Source: Adiantum capillus-veneris (Eukaryota > Streptophyta > Polypodiopsida > Polypodiales > Pteridaceae). Taken from it: a DNA stretch of 64,000 nucleotides. The translations under genes and the position numbers were made by a program. Every line of letters starts with the position of its first letter. Position 1 is the first letter of the stretch. The notes under the pieces were generated by a model. It searched no databases, was not told the origin of the DNA, and saw only the letters and a program-made list of their open reading frames with translations. Shown here in pieces: positions 11,112-22,544 of the stretch. Where the stretch lies: the NCBI GenBank assembly GCA_014529385.2, contig CM043957.1:68816503-68880502 (forward strand). The letters are read 5' to 3'.

Positions 11112-12369
11112 GTAAGTCGAAGTCGCCATTAAAAATACATGGCATAAAAGTCAGAGTCGGGCAGCTAAGCCACTAAATGAGCGAGGCATTAGTCCCAAAC
11201 CTTCATGTAATATCCTCTATGGTCTAAGCGTCTTAGTTATTCTAGAAACTGCTCAAGCTGGAAGAGTTGAGCATAATTATGTTGTGTCGCTCATGCTGGA
11301 ATAGGTGAGCATAAGAGTTGAAGTCATTGTAGTATAGTGGTAAGTGAAGGAGGAAGTCCAAAAGACACTCACACACTCATAACAGTGAGGTATGGGTGGA
11401 GAAGCTTCTACATCGAAAACCCTTCTCAGAAACATGGAAGCTATTGAGATGTCCTTTGATGTCACATGTGCTACATTTGTTCCTTGAAGCACCCATCATC
11501 TCTAGCTCTTACACTGCATGCTTTTGTTTGCAAATTTCTCATAAACATATAGAGTCCCATAATTGGCACTTGCATTAGACATTCTTCATTCTTCCTTTGT
11601 TTCTCCCAAGCACTCACCTTGCATGATAGGTACTTCAAGTCCAAATGCTCAACTCCAATAAGAGCGTATACCAAAGGCACTTCTTTTCCACCGGGTTTTT
11701 CCCCTTTGGTCATCCAAGTTTTAGACCTTAATCTAGACACCCTCATCATCAACTTCTTGTATATATTCCTTCTACATCAACAATAAGGAAATGGCTACCC
11801 AAATCAATCGACAACGACTTGGAGCAAAGACAGCAGGTCTCCATATGCTTATCAGAGCATTGTTTATCTTCAAGGGCGACAACAAAGCTCCATAAAAAAA
11901 ATGGCAAGTTAAAGAATGGCTTACAACGACAAGCAATGAAAAATTCAGCAAGCAAGCTATCCACAACAACCATACGTAGCTCACACAGTGCTTCAACATC
12001 GGTGGCCTATTGCAGACAACTCAAATTACAGTGGACATGGAAAGCATACCCATCATAAAGTCCACCCCACAAAGAGGATTGGTTCTATAAACTCAAAAAC
12101 ATTAAAGTCCTTCTTCATGGTGGCCAAGACTGGCAACAAAGAGAGAGAGAAGGCTGCACAATGAGAAGAAAAGTTATCTCGATAATCAAAGCTCAAATCA
12201 CGTATGGACAACACGGCAGCTATGCATCACTCAAGGAAGGGGGGAGTGTCATCAATGCCAAAGCACTTCCCAAGCTGAAGACCAACCTTGAAGACAAAGT
12301 TGAAGACAACCCTATGACAAGACTGTAGAAGGTTGTATCCAGGGATGACACGATTTAGGAAGGGGAGAA
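11112..12369. other. Element A 3' untranslated internal region
   Basis: No convincing coding sequence. It contains purine-rich stretches, one near 12236 and the last just before the LTR (GGAAGGGGAGAA ending at 12369), which would serve as the polypurine tract priming plus-strand synthesis. Confidence 0.4.
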
Positions 12370-13280
12370 TGTTTGACGACATATTGAACGGGCGTCCAAT
12401 TGGTCGGATACATAGCCGGACACCAGATTTGTACTCTATTAGTTTTCCAAGCTAATGTAGTAATACTCTGTGTAAATCCTAATTCCAGAGTAGCAGGTCA
12501 ATTCCATGAGTTGTAATGCTGTCATGACATTTGTAAAAGTCCATGTGAAGTGGCCACTGGCCATTTATAATGCCCTAGGTATAAATGTCAATAACCTTTT
12601 TGTGAAAGGAGGCTTATCTTTAGAAGTGGAAAAGAGCTATGTTGTATGTACCCTCGAGCTACAATTTAGCTCCAACTTGTAATCATCGCTAATGATTGGG
12701 TAACCCGTTTTCAATTTTGAAACTTGCATTGTGTTCCTCTCTCTTTGCTCTTTCTTTCAAGTGTAAGCATTATCAGTTTTGTTGAGGTTCATGACTACGC
12801 GTTAGTGAGCCTAATCTTCAAATTTGAGTGCTTAAATCACTGTTTATAATCATTTTGACCATATGAGAGTGTTCTTAGACCATAGAGCGACCTTTTTGGG
12901 TTGATCTGTTGCAGTTTTCAAGACCTTTTTCGTGATGGATCGTGATTTTGGTACCTTGTCGGATTGCGACTAGAGTTGGTAGGATAGTGTCCCTAGGTGT
13001 CATAGACCTCCTCTTAAATTTTCGTTGCATTTCGAGTCCGTTCGAGTGCCAAAATGGCGTGATGACCTAGAGCTGTGAGAAAAGACATAGGTAGATTTTC
13101 CTGATCATTGAGTGTTGGTTTGCTTGTAGAGTTGTTGTGTTTGCTTGTTAAGGTTCACTTCTTGAGATTGACAATCTCAAAGGGTCTCCGTGCCCCATCC
13201 GAGTCACTTCCCTGAGTATTGACATTATGTTAGTACCAAAAAGCTATGCTGCAGACGTCCGTCGCGGCGACCCGCTAACA
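12370..13280 (+). repeat. Candidate 3' LTR of element A
   Basis: It begins TGTTTGACGAC immediately after a polypurine tract and could end at GCTAACA near 13280, giving the TGTT...AACA inverted ends typical of LTRs. The right end is a guess from that pattern. No second copy was found in the window, so it cannot be confirmed by comparison. Confidence 0.4.
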
Positions 13281-13621
13281 GAAATGCTTAAGGCTTAAGT
13301 TAGGTTTGACCAAGCTTAGAAGAGTGGGGAAAATTGCCTATGTTGTGCTTTTTAAAAAAAATCTATTTTTATGTTGCCTTTTAAAATAGACAATTTTTAC
13401 CAAAACGAGAGGTGGATACCTTAATTTTATAATGTATATTTCAAAATTCTAAATTGTCTTTTTTCTATCCATCTCCTCTCTTTTTTAATATTGAAACTAC
13501 TCTTCCTCACTTTGAGGTTATTAAAGGATGCACTTTTCAACCTTCCACCTGCCAAAGAAGTAGATTTTTCACATTCTCTCTTTGCAATCTCTCTCTCTCT
13601 CTCTCTCTCTAAAATGTGAGC

Positions 13622-13665
<44 letters not shown>

Positions 13666-13782
13666 TGCATATCAAATTCATTTCCCTCTCCCAATCACTA
13701 AAGGGACATTCTTTGCTGCCTAGATCTAACAAAAAGTGGAGAGCTCCTAAGATTGCAGGTCTGCTCACTCTCTTCCTCTATT

Positions 13783-13836
<54 letters not shown>

Positions 13837-14147
13837 GTCCCAAGCAATGGAAGAGTCTATTCTACCTGTGTGCAAACCATTTCTCTCTCTAGCACAATCA
13901 TGAGCAACCATTTGAGTTCAAAGGAGTCTAGTTAGCATTTTTTCCCTTTCTTCCCTATACAACATCATCCAAATCTCTTAATTCTGAGTTCTCTCTGGTT
14001 CTTTTCTCCATAGCCAACATCCTCTTGTTGGGATTGTTGCATTGTGAATCACCAATACATGTCTCTATATTTAGCTTGATCAAGCATGCTCTAAATTTTA
14101 TTCAATCCCCTTCCATTTCAAGAAATTACTAATAATAACATGCCAAA
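13281..14147. other. Intergenic DNA with CT and AC microsatellites
   Basis: A CT run (13589-13610), an AC run (13624-13663) and a second CT run (about 13790-13834) dominate. Open frames across them are low-complexity artefacts. I see no gene. Confidence 0.7.
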
Positions 14148-16940
14148 ATGTGGTCATCTAAATGTTCATTTAGAGTAAGAATATGCAAGCGTGCAAATTG
14201 GCACATCCAATCTCAATGTTACAAATTGAGTACAGAGCATTGGGTGCAAAACAATCAATTATGGGTTGATGGTCATATTTATCCGAGTGATCCTCTAACC
14301 AATGCATCACCACCATTTCCAAACACCACTGAGCTATTGCGTTTTATAGGTAATGGAAAAGGAAGCCTATTTGGCTATTGCAAGAGATTGTATTCTATGT
14401 TCTTTGATGAAATGGAAGCAAGAAAAAAACTCTTTGCTGCATATTCTTCACTGCAAGATAAGTATGTCAAGGACATTCAACAAGTCCAAGAGGAAGCCAA
14501 TATGAAGTCCAAGCAGCTCGATGAGGAAATGGCGAGGGTCAAACAAAAATTAAACTAGCAAAAATAGGATCAAGAGTGGTGATTGGAAAACTGTGTTCAA
14601 CTCAATCACATTGCACATAATATGTGGCATCAAATCGATCATCTCACACAAAATCTCCTTGGCTTCCACATTCATAAACATAAGTGACAAGAGATGTATG
14701 TGCTATCTTCAAGTGAAGGAGCACGAAAGAAACATATCCATGAAACCAAGTATAGGCAAGAGCATGCTTTTGACATGTATTCTATAATTTTTGCATGCTA
14801 TTGAAACATTATTTCAACTTGTAGGCATTTGGCTTGCATGATGATGGAAATTGATTTTGATGCGCAAGCAACAAGTTTACTACAATGTCACATTGTCAAG
14901 CCAAAGGAGCTTATGGAGCTATTGGATAACCCATCCAATGCTAGCATTGCCAAAGTTTTGTGCTACAAGTATTTTCTTGAATTAAAGAACGTTGTGTTGC
15001 CTCAAGAAACAATGGAGGTATGTGACAATGCCAAAATAAGCTTCAAAGCTTACAAAGCCCTGTAAAGAACCGTCACGCTAGGACACAAGACAAAGGGACT
15101 ATTTAGATTGTTGCTAACACCTTACAATGTGAGCCTTACAAAGAAATGTATCAATAATGACATTGTCGTCTTATCAAGTGGGTTTCAATGTGTTGATGAT
15201 GTTATGCCTATGGAAGACAATAAATTCTTCCACTACTACAACGAGTTCAAAAATGTGTATGTTGACTTGTTGAAGCTTCATGAGTCAATGATTAGGTTTT
15301 ATGGGTTGACAAAGGAAGAGTTTGACGATGAAGTCATCTTTGTTATGAAGCTTGATGAGTGCCAAATTGTGAAAGATTGGCAACATGCTGAAAGATGTAA
15401 GCATTACCTTGATGATTAGAGCCTTGGTGGGCATGGATGTTGAGCTAAATGTCAACGAGAATAGAAACACGTATTTTGATGTTCAATCAAAGAAGAATAT
15501 TTGGTGGCTGGCAGCTTTTAATTTTCCACATGAGATACATGGGTCTCTCAAGTGGTATTTCAATCATACTCCAATTGTTGATGTTATTCGGCAACAACGG
15601 GAAGAACAAACATTGTAGATTTTAGGTTTGGGTACTTTCCACGTTGAATGGCACTTAACAGTAGAGTTGAAAACTCTGAAGTGTATATTAGGATACAAGC
15701 AAGGGGCTATGACCTTTTTTTTCCATGCATTAATTGCTATCTTAGTAAAGTCAGGCTGACCACTGAAGGCAAGGGTGCAAAGGCCAATAAGTCAAAGGGT
15801 GGAAACTGGAAAGGGAAAGGGTGTCAAAACTGAAGCCAACTCCCCAAAATGTGTGTCTGTTACACAAACAACGAGTAAAGAGGTACAACACCGGTTTCAA
15901 GGTATCCTTAGTTGTGACCAAAGGTTTACCCCTAATCGGGACCCAAAAGACTGAAGTTGGGATCCTATTCTACACATTCTACTAGAAAACGTGCATGTGT
16001 GTACCCTTCATGCATGTTTAAGAATTCTTGAAAAGTTACCAATGCTCCACATTAATTATGCTTGGAATATGGAGCGTGAAAAAAGAAGGGAAGAGTGTAT
16101 TAGAGAACTTGATGCCATTCTATCAAGTCTGGTCTCCATGATGGTGTGGTTGAACTAAAAAAGGACAAGAAGTCATCAAGAAACACATAAGATCGGCCCA
16201 ATAAAATATGTATGGGTGATAGTAAAGCACGATATTTGTTTTCAAACTATTCGTACTCCCAAAGTCCCAATGAGTTTTAATTATGGAAGAAGGTGTATGA
16301 CATAAACACCTACAAAGGCAACAATGTGTTTGGTGGTTTGTTGAAGAGTTGTTTACTCTGCTTGAAAGGGAAAACTAATCTCTGATGAGCTCTCCACCTT
16401 GAAGTTTACAATCACCACTTTCACAGCCCAAATGGTTGATGCTTAGGGAAAAACACACATAACACATTACATGGTGGGAAAAACTTAGTCTCTATAGTCA
16501 AAATGCTTGTGGTCTTGAACCAAAGTCATTTATATATGCTTGTGGTCTTGAACCAAAGTCATTTAGATATGCTTGTGGTCTTGAGCCAAAGTCATTTATA
16601 TATGTTTGCATGACATAGTTTTTTCATATGGTGCATTTTTTCTTGACACTTATAGTTCATTGAGCACTTGGAGTATCCAAGAAATGGATCACTCACACTA
16701 TTAAGAAAACGTGTTCTACTTCAAAAATACACATCATGGAAGTGGGAAAAAGAAGCAATGCTCTGCATGAGATGTTCAACTGGTTCTATATATTTTTAGC
16801 ACAAAACAAAAGAAAGAAGACTTGAGTCAAAAGTTTTCTTAGATGCAAGATCATAAAAGTGATTAATGTGAAGCAATCAAAATCATATCATGCCTCAAGT
16901 GCAAAAGATTGTCTTCAACGGTGGTTAAAAACTAAAAACT
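14148..16940 (+). pseudogene. Unrecognised broken protein-coding region
   Basis: A series of plus-strand frames (14148-14558, 14829-15065, 15108-15419, 15385-15618) and later pieces read like one long protein interrupted by stops and small frameshifts. The first piece ends in a coiled-coil-like stretch rich in E, K and Q. Later pieces keep protein-like composition, for example NVHVCTLHACLRILEKL around 15990-16040 and LHINYAWNMEREKRREE around 16050-16095. AG-ended gaps between pieces could be introns, but in-frame stops within several pieces argue for a pseudogene. I do not recognise the family. A large transposase or another mobile-element protein is the most likely origin, given the setting; a dead host gene is possible. 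Confidence 0.4.
16504..16603. repeat. 33-bp tandem repeat, three copies, in phase with codons
   Basis: A unit beginning TGCTTGTGGTCTTGAACC starts at 16504, 16537 and 16570 with one or two mismatches. At 33 bp it adds exactly 11 codons (consensus ACGLEPKSFIY in one frame). It lies inside the decayed coding region described above. Confidence 0.88.
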
Positions 16941-18710
16941 AAGCAATGAAATGGTAGGCGTTGGGTGAAAATTTGACAATTTTTGTCAAATTCGCCTTTT
17001 TGTTATAAACATGCACAATTTTTCCAAGTATTTTTTTACGGTACAATTGGTATTTTCGTATGCAAAGTTTTATCATTTTTTTTTAGTTTTTTAGTTTTTA
17101 TCAGTTTTGTTAACTTTTTTAAAGCACTGTATAAGTCAAAACTTATAACTTGAAGTTCATTTCTCATTTGTACATTCTAAAAGATCCTTTTGAGCATGCA
17201 TGAACATGCACTCATCTCTTTCACCCTATGGAAAACACACAACGCAAGAGGACTACGCACACCGTTTGCAACTCCACCACTCATGCCACTAAAAATCTAC
17301 AACCCTCATTTCAAGTCAAATCCACTGCACAACCTCATCTACCCATCTAGATTGTTGAAATCCCACAATCTCCCCTAGTGGTGAGACCCAATGTCTACAA
17401 TATGCTCCTGAAGTCCCACAACCTCCACAACCATCAAAGAGGGACGATCAAACAAACATGCAAAAAATATTCGGCGATCTTCCACTATTAAATCATGCCA
17501 ACCGCACATCTTTGTCGAATCCACCCCCCCTTTCTACTCTACAAATAGAAGGAAGAGCCGATGAGAAAAGAAGGGTCACCGAAGCATAATACAGTGACCC
17601 ACTTTTTAATTCTTGATATCCCACAGGCTAATTCTTGCTATCCCATAGCCTGTAGCTCAAGCGACTGTGTAGGGTATGCCATGCAAGTTTGGACCACGCA
17701 TAAAGCAAAGTCTTAGGAAGCTCATACCAAGTGACCCTAAATCAGAAGCGCAAGAGGCCAAGCAAACTAAAGAGTCAGGGAGAAGCAAATGAAAAAGGAG
17801 GTAGGGAAAGAAGATAGATGCGGAGAGACAAAAGAGGTAGGGAAAGAAGATAGATGAGGAGATACAAAAGAGGGAGAAAGAGGAGTGGAAAAGGACAAGG
17901 GAAAGGAGGTAGGGAAAGAAGATAGATGAGGAGAGACAAAAGAGGGAGAAAGAGGAGTGGAAAAGGACAAAGGAAAAAGCACAAGAGAACCCACCTTGCC
18001 AATTCGCAAGCAAGAGCAAAGGAAAAGAAGAAGGTAGCAGAGGGCATGGTACAAGCTACCCAACAAGGTGCTAGTGGGAGCTCAAACCCCACCAAGCTTC
18101 CACAATATGCAAAGAAAAAAAAGGTAAGTTGACACCCAAAGAGAAACAAGAACAAGAGAAAAGGAGGAAAAAGTACAAAAATGACCCTCTTCAATGGGCG
18201 CGATAGCCAGCTCCTCCACCAAAACTAACAACTTAGAAGAAATGGGGATGGAGGCCGGGAATAGTGGCCAAGGATGTAATATTTAAATGATCACAAAGCG
18301 TTAATTAACGTTAACAACCATATAAATTGGAGTTTTTCAAATTTGGTTTTTCTCCTCCTCCAATAGTATAAATGCATGACTTTGTCAACGTTAACAAAAG
18401 ATTCACCTTACCAACTAAATGTTCACTCTAATGTCACTTTGAGTGATTACGTGAATTTTAAACCCTTGATAGTGGCTCTAAGAGAGATTAGAATCAGAAG
18501 AGCACTAAGCCCATCATCCCTAAAGCGGCCTTATTTTGAGTGGTTAGGGAAATTATGGAAGAGTACAATGATTCGGTTATGAGAATACAACGTGCTACCC
18601 TAATGGCCGTACATGATGCCTAACAAGATATATTAGTTTGCTATTTCAAGAAGGTGTTTCCTGTATGGTGCACGCTAAGAGGGTCACTCTAACGAACAAT
18701 GATTTAGTCC
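16941..18710. other. Intergenic DNA with a GA-rich minisatellite
   Basis: AT-rich sequence, then a purine-rich minisatellite. Long frames on the minus strand between 17657 and 18194 are leucine/serine/phenylalanine-rich products of the purine-rich repeat, not genes. Confidence 0.6.
17797..17985. repeat. GA-rich minisatellite, 36/72-bp periodicity
   Basis: The block containing GTAGGGAAAGAAGATAGATG begins at 17801, 17837 and 17909. The interleaved segment AGGGAGAAAGAGGAGTGG recurs with a period of about 72 bp. Confidence 0.85.
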
Positions 18711-18800
18711 TTGCCTAAGGTAGGATTGGGTAGAAGGCTAAGGGCCTATATATGGCATGGATGGGTGGAGATTAGCATGCATCAATTCCTTGTCTCTTAC
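18711..18800 (+). repeat. LTR-like segment related to 21845-21981 and 37232-37360
   Basis: It shares GTAGGATTGGGTAG and the block AGGGCCTATATATGGCATGG, then GATGGGTGGA, with the right-hand segment near 21.9 kb. The right copy has an extra segment of about 48 bp. TATATATGG could be a TATA box. Confidence 0.6.
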
Positions 18801-18880
18801 ATTAGTACCAAAGCATAGGGAGAAGAGCAAGGAGGAGCGTGGAGATCTGGAGCTTCTCAGGCATGGAGGCATGGGACTTT

Positions 18881-18882
<2 letters not shown>

Positions 18883-18940
<58 letters not shown>
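18883..18940. repeat. (CT)n microsatellite
   Basis: A pure CT run of about 58 bases. It generates spurious serine-leucine frames on the plus strand and arginine-glutamate frames on the minus strand. Confidence 0.95.
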
Positions 18941-18943
<3 letters not shown>

Positions 18944-20100
18944 GTCAAGCCGTCATGGAATGGGCATGGCCCCTTGGGTTGAGCAAGGTGGGCCGATAGA
19001 GAGTGAAAGGCTATGGCAGCATCTCGTGCACGAAATTCAATCTTGCACAAAGTTTTGCATGGCCTCTGGCTCAATACAAGAACACCGGTTTGGGGCATGA
19101 CTTTTGGCGTGGGAGCATCACATGCAATGCTTCATGCTCAACCTCTCTTGTACTCATTGTTGTTTGGTGCCATCACTACAGAGCATGGAGTTTCTCATTT
19201 TATTTTTAGAGTTAGGGTGCCCTATTTTGGGCCTCCCCCACTCTATGAGGATTTTCCCATAGTAGCAATGGCCAACCAAGAAAGAGGGATGAGGGTTCTC
19301 ATGACCGCATGCAAGGTTTGAATCATGCAAGCCATGCAAAGTGCAAAAAAAATAAAAGCAGCCAGTTTGTAGAGCAAGCTTCAAGATTTACCATTGAGCA
19401 CAAAGCACGGCTTGATGCTCGATGTGTTTCTCATGGCTTGATATGGATGTGTTCAAAGGCATCTCAGCATGAAATTTCCTGCAAGAAAATTGTATTTTGG
19501 TTAGATTTTTGTAACCTGTAGCAATTGCCAATGAATATGTTAGTGCAATTTTCTTTAAGTTCAGATGTGGGATGGCCAAAGAAATTGATGATCTTCTCTT
19601 CAAGGGAGTAGTACCAAGAGCTTTTCTACGCCAATAAGTACGTTCAAAATAGAGTTTCAATTTTTGCATTTGATTCAGTGGTCCAGGTTGAGCATGCACA
19701 TCTATTTAACAACGGTGGTAGCATCCATAGTTGGGCTACAAGTTTGGAGCTCATTCTAAGCTATGTCATGCAAAGGCAAGGATGATTAGCCAAGATTTAA
19801 AATACTCCTTGTAGACCTTCCATTAATAAGTCATTCCATCGCAGTAAGGCTACTTAAGGCAAGACCTATGAATTGTCAAGCAAATCTCTTTTTAGTATAC
19901 CTTTTCTCAACGGGTATTCGACCCGACTGACTAGTTATTGCAATTCAAGGAACCGGCATGTATCTTTTGCTCTAGTTTGAAGTTTTAAATTTGCTTGGGC
20001 AAGGCTCCTAGGCAAGTTTTTCCAAACGGACATGATCAACCCATGGTCAGTAAGCTAGATCCGACAGGTTTTCAAGGCTAATTGGGAACAAGTGCATGCA

Positions 20101-20470
20101 AGCTTTATTGGGAAACCCAGGTATGCTTTGTCTATGTAGTTACTGTAGTTATTTTTATGCTTCTAGTATGGTATCCTACTTGACAAGGTCAACATATTGG
20201 TGGGGTTAAATTTATTGAAGTTATGTCTGGTATGAGAATTCCCTAAGATGCACCACGGTACATCGGTCATGTTTGGCAATGGGTGCAGGCAAGCAGTATA
20301 TGGAAACCCAGGTACTCTCTTTTTGTGCAGTTACTGTAGTTATTTTTATGCTTCCAATACGATATCCTACTCGACAAGGTTGACGATATGTGGGTTAATT
20401 TTCTTTTAACTTTGTCTGGTATCAGAATTCCCTACAATAGATCGATCATGTTTTAACTAAGGAGCACGGC
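20101..20470. repeat. About 190-bp imperfect tandem repeat, two copies
   Basis: GTTACTGTAGTTATTTTTATGC occurs at 20139 and again at 20330, with TCCTACT(T/C)GACAAGGT and GAATTCCCTA following at matching distances. The copies differ at many sites, so the duplication is not recent. Confidence 0.85.
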
Positions 20471-21839
20471 TCCATATCAAGGATACTCACAAACCTGGCT
20501 TTTGTATTCATTGGCCATTGATTTTGTTGGCCAGTATCTCTTTGAGGCGCTATCAAGTGGAGGGGAAAATCAAGGCTTCTAGAGGAGCATGGCTCCATAT
20601 CTATATATATGCATGGGGTGCACGGTCACTCCAAAGAATTTACAACTTGTTGGAGTGAAGATAAAATAAGTATACAAAGCACATTGACATCCATATCTAT
20701 GAGCTAATTCCAACATTGATAGCCATATCACAAGGTGCTACAACTTCCAATGCCAAGGATAGTGATTCCAAAAATTCATTAAGTGCGTTAATTTTTAAGT
20801 TTCAAATTTTGAACTTATTCAATCTTGCATAATTTTCAACAATGCCAACTTAATGAAAAAATGCTGCTTCGGTCAAGTACAATTTGGTAGTTAAATGAAG
20901 TTTGATAGCTACGTTTCTGAAGCTATCGATTCTCACAATACGACAAGGTTGATTATTTGGAACGATCGACAAGGGCGATTTTATTTTTCCATGACATCTG
21001 TTGTCAACAGAAGTATTCTTTAGCTATGAGCACGTCCTCCATCCTATCTTATCTTTTTGATGTATTTATGTGAAGCAAGGCTTTAATTAAGGGCATATTG
21101 CATAAAAGTTTCTTTAGTTTGGAAGATGCTATCAGCATACAAAATTAGGGGGGAATTTTGCAACATATCTGAATAACCTTTCAGTGGGAATAAGTATGGG
21201 TTGGCCCAAATGGGCATGCTTGGTACAAATGATAACTCTCACTTTGTTAGTATACATGGCGTTGTCAGCATACATGGCTATGAGCAAGATCCATCAACAT
21301 AGATGGCTATGAGCCAACTTCAAGCACAAGGACGTCAAATGCAGACTAAAATTCACATGATCTCACTAGCCATAGAGGGGCAACAAGGTTAGCCAATTTC
21401 AAGTTCTTCTTGTTTTTTGTGTTTTAACCTTTAAATTGGAACTGATTTTCTTGTTGTGCAAAGCAAAGTTCTTTGACAGCTTTAACAAAAACCAAGGCTT
21501 CTGTTCCATGCAAAAGTGTCACCCATTGACTTAAGATCAAGGGTAATGGCACACAGGTTTGGCGTATTGGCAATAAGAGGGTATACGCAATTTAAGTTTG
21601 GCAATGACAAATTGTGATGTATCTATGCCAATACAAATCATGCAAGGCACGTATGGCATCAATTCACACTATTGAGACCATCATTGAAGCTAAGGGCGTA
21701 TCACTTTATTTTTTTGATATGCATGCTTAGCATGCCACTACAGTGGGAATCATTCCACCCAATCCATTTTTACACTTTTGCTATAACATCAGCTACTCTA
21801 CTCACGAAGAGTTGAGGCTCATAGATTTTTTTTTTAATC

Positions 21840-22085
21840 TTGTTAGGCCTAGGGTAGGACTGGGTAGTAGGCCAAGGGTCGAGACGAACGTGTGATTCAA
21901 GAGGCTATATTTAGCAAGCCAAGGGCCTATATATGGCATGGATGGGTGGAAATTAACATGCGTTAGTTCCCAATCTCTTACAAAAATGAGGGTTTCCTAT
22001 TTAAAAATTAGAATCTCCCCATGTAACCACTCTTTGTGAGTTGTAATATTTTCATATAATATCAATAAAGCAACTTCTCTCATTT
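21840..22085 (+). repeat. LTR-like segment with TATA-like and polyadenylation-like motifs
   Basis: It begins TGTTAGGCCTAGGG, contains CTATATATGGCATGG (TATA-like) and, downstream, AATATCAATAAAGC (polyadenylation-like). This is the order expected of an LTR read on the plus strand. The first part matches 18711-18800, and more weakly 37232-37360. The right boundary is not determined. Confidence 0.5.
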
Positions 22086-22230
22086 GTCATAATTGTATAA
22101 TTGTTTGTTTAAAATTGTGAATTATTTATAGTTGTACAATTCAAGTAGTTAATTTGAGTGACGAAGTGTGGTGCGGATTATTTTCAGCCATGCTGTGGGT
22201 GTTGGGGGGCGATCATTGAGTGATCTTATG

Positions 22231-22544
22231 TCAAAATAGACCGACAAGGGGGCCGGCTACAACGTACAAGGGACTGAGGGTGCACTGTAGTGCCCAACGG
22301 AGTCGAACGGGAAAAAAAGTCCCTATGCGCCACAATATGCAAGAGCCAATTTTACAAAGTGCAAAATTGCCTCTTGCATGTCCTGGCACATAGGGGCTTT
22401 TTTACCCTCCTGTCGGGCACCGTGATGTGATTGCGTCTTGCATGTCTTGGCACATAGGGGATTTTTTTACCCTCCTATCAGGCACTGTGACGCGTCCTCG
22501 CCCCTTGTATGCTCCATCCGACCCCCCTTGTCGGCCCATTTTGA
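22231..22544. mobile_element. Foldback (inverted-repeat) element, 314 bp
   Basis: The left end TCAAAATAGACCGACAAGGGGG is the near-complement of the right end CCCCCTTGTCGGCCCATTTTGA. Complementarity continues inward through GTGCACTGTAGTGCCC, CCCTATGCGCC and TGCAAG. At the centre GCAAGAGCCAATTTT pairs with AAAATTGCCTCTTGC across a short loop. A 64-bp direct repeat (CTTGCATGTC...GGCACATAGGGG, starting at 22373 and 22437) lies in the right half, so the right arm is partly duplicated. There is no coding capacity. I could not identify a target-site duplication. Confidence 0.8.

Larger units (their letters stand above)
6990..13280 (+). mobile_element. Element A: Ty3/gypsy-like LTR element lacking RT, RNase H and integrase
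   Basis: In order on the plus strand are a CCHC zinc knuckle (about 7168-7215), a retropepsin with DSGA (about 8675), a second retropepsin-like region with DPKA (about 9660), a tail of spaced W-[VI]-P-K-like motifs (10100-10910), a purine-rich tract (about 12356-12369) and a candidate 3' LTR (12370-13280). No reverse transcriptase, RNase H or integrase motif lies between the protease and the tail. The frame is broken by several stops and shifts. No 5' LTR was found, so the left edge is only where coding-like sequence begins. It may be a pol-deleted copy or a non-autonomous family that relies on an element such as B. Confidence 0.6.
18801..21839. other. Non-coding interior between LTR-like segments
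   Basis: About 3 kb with no open frame that looks like a protein. It contains a long CT microsatellite (18883-18940) and a 190-bp tandem repeat (20101-20470). It may be the interior of a large non-autonomous retrotransposon derivative, as the flanking segments are related and in the same orientation. No primer-binding site was identified. Confidence 0.4.

Noticed and set aside
13589-13834. Direct repeats of CT and AC suggesting an array such as CRISPR
   Set aside because: Simple dinucleotide runs without spacers; the DNA is eukaryotic.
17657-18194. Overlapping leucine/phenylalanine-rich minus-strand frames that look like membrane proteins
   Set aside because: They are the complement of a GA-rich minisatellite; the apparent hydrophobicity comes from CTT/TTC/CTC codons.
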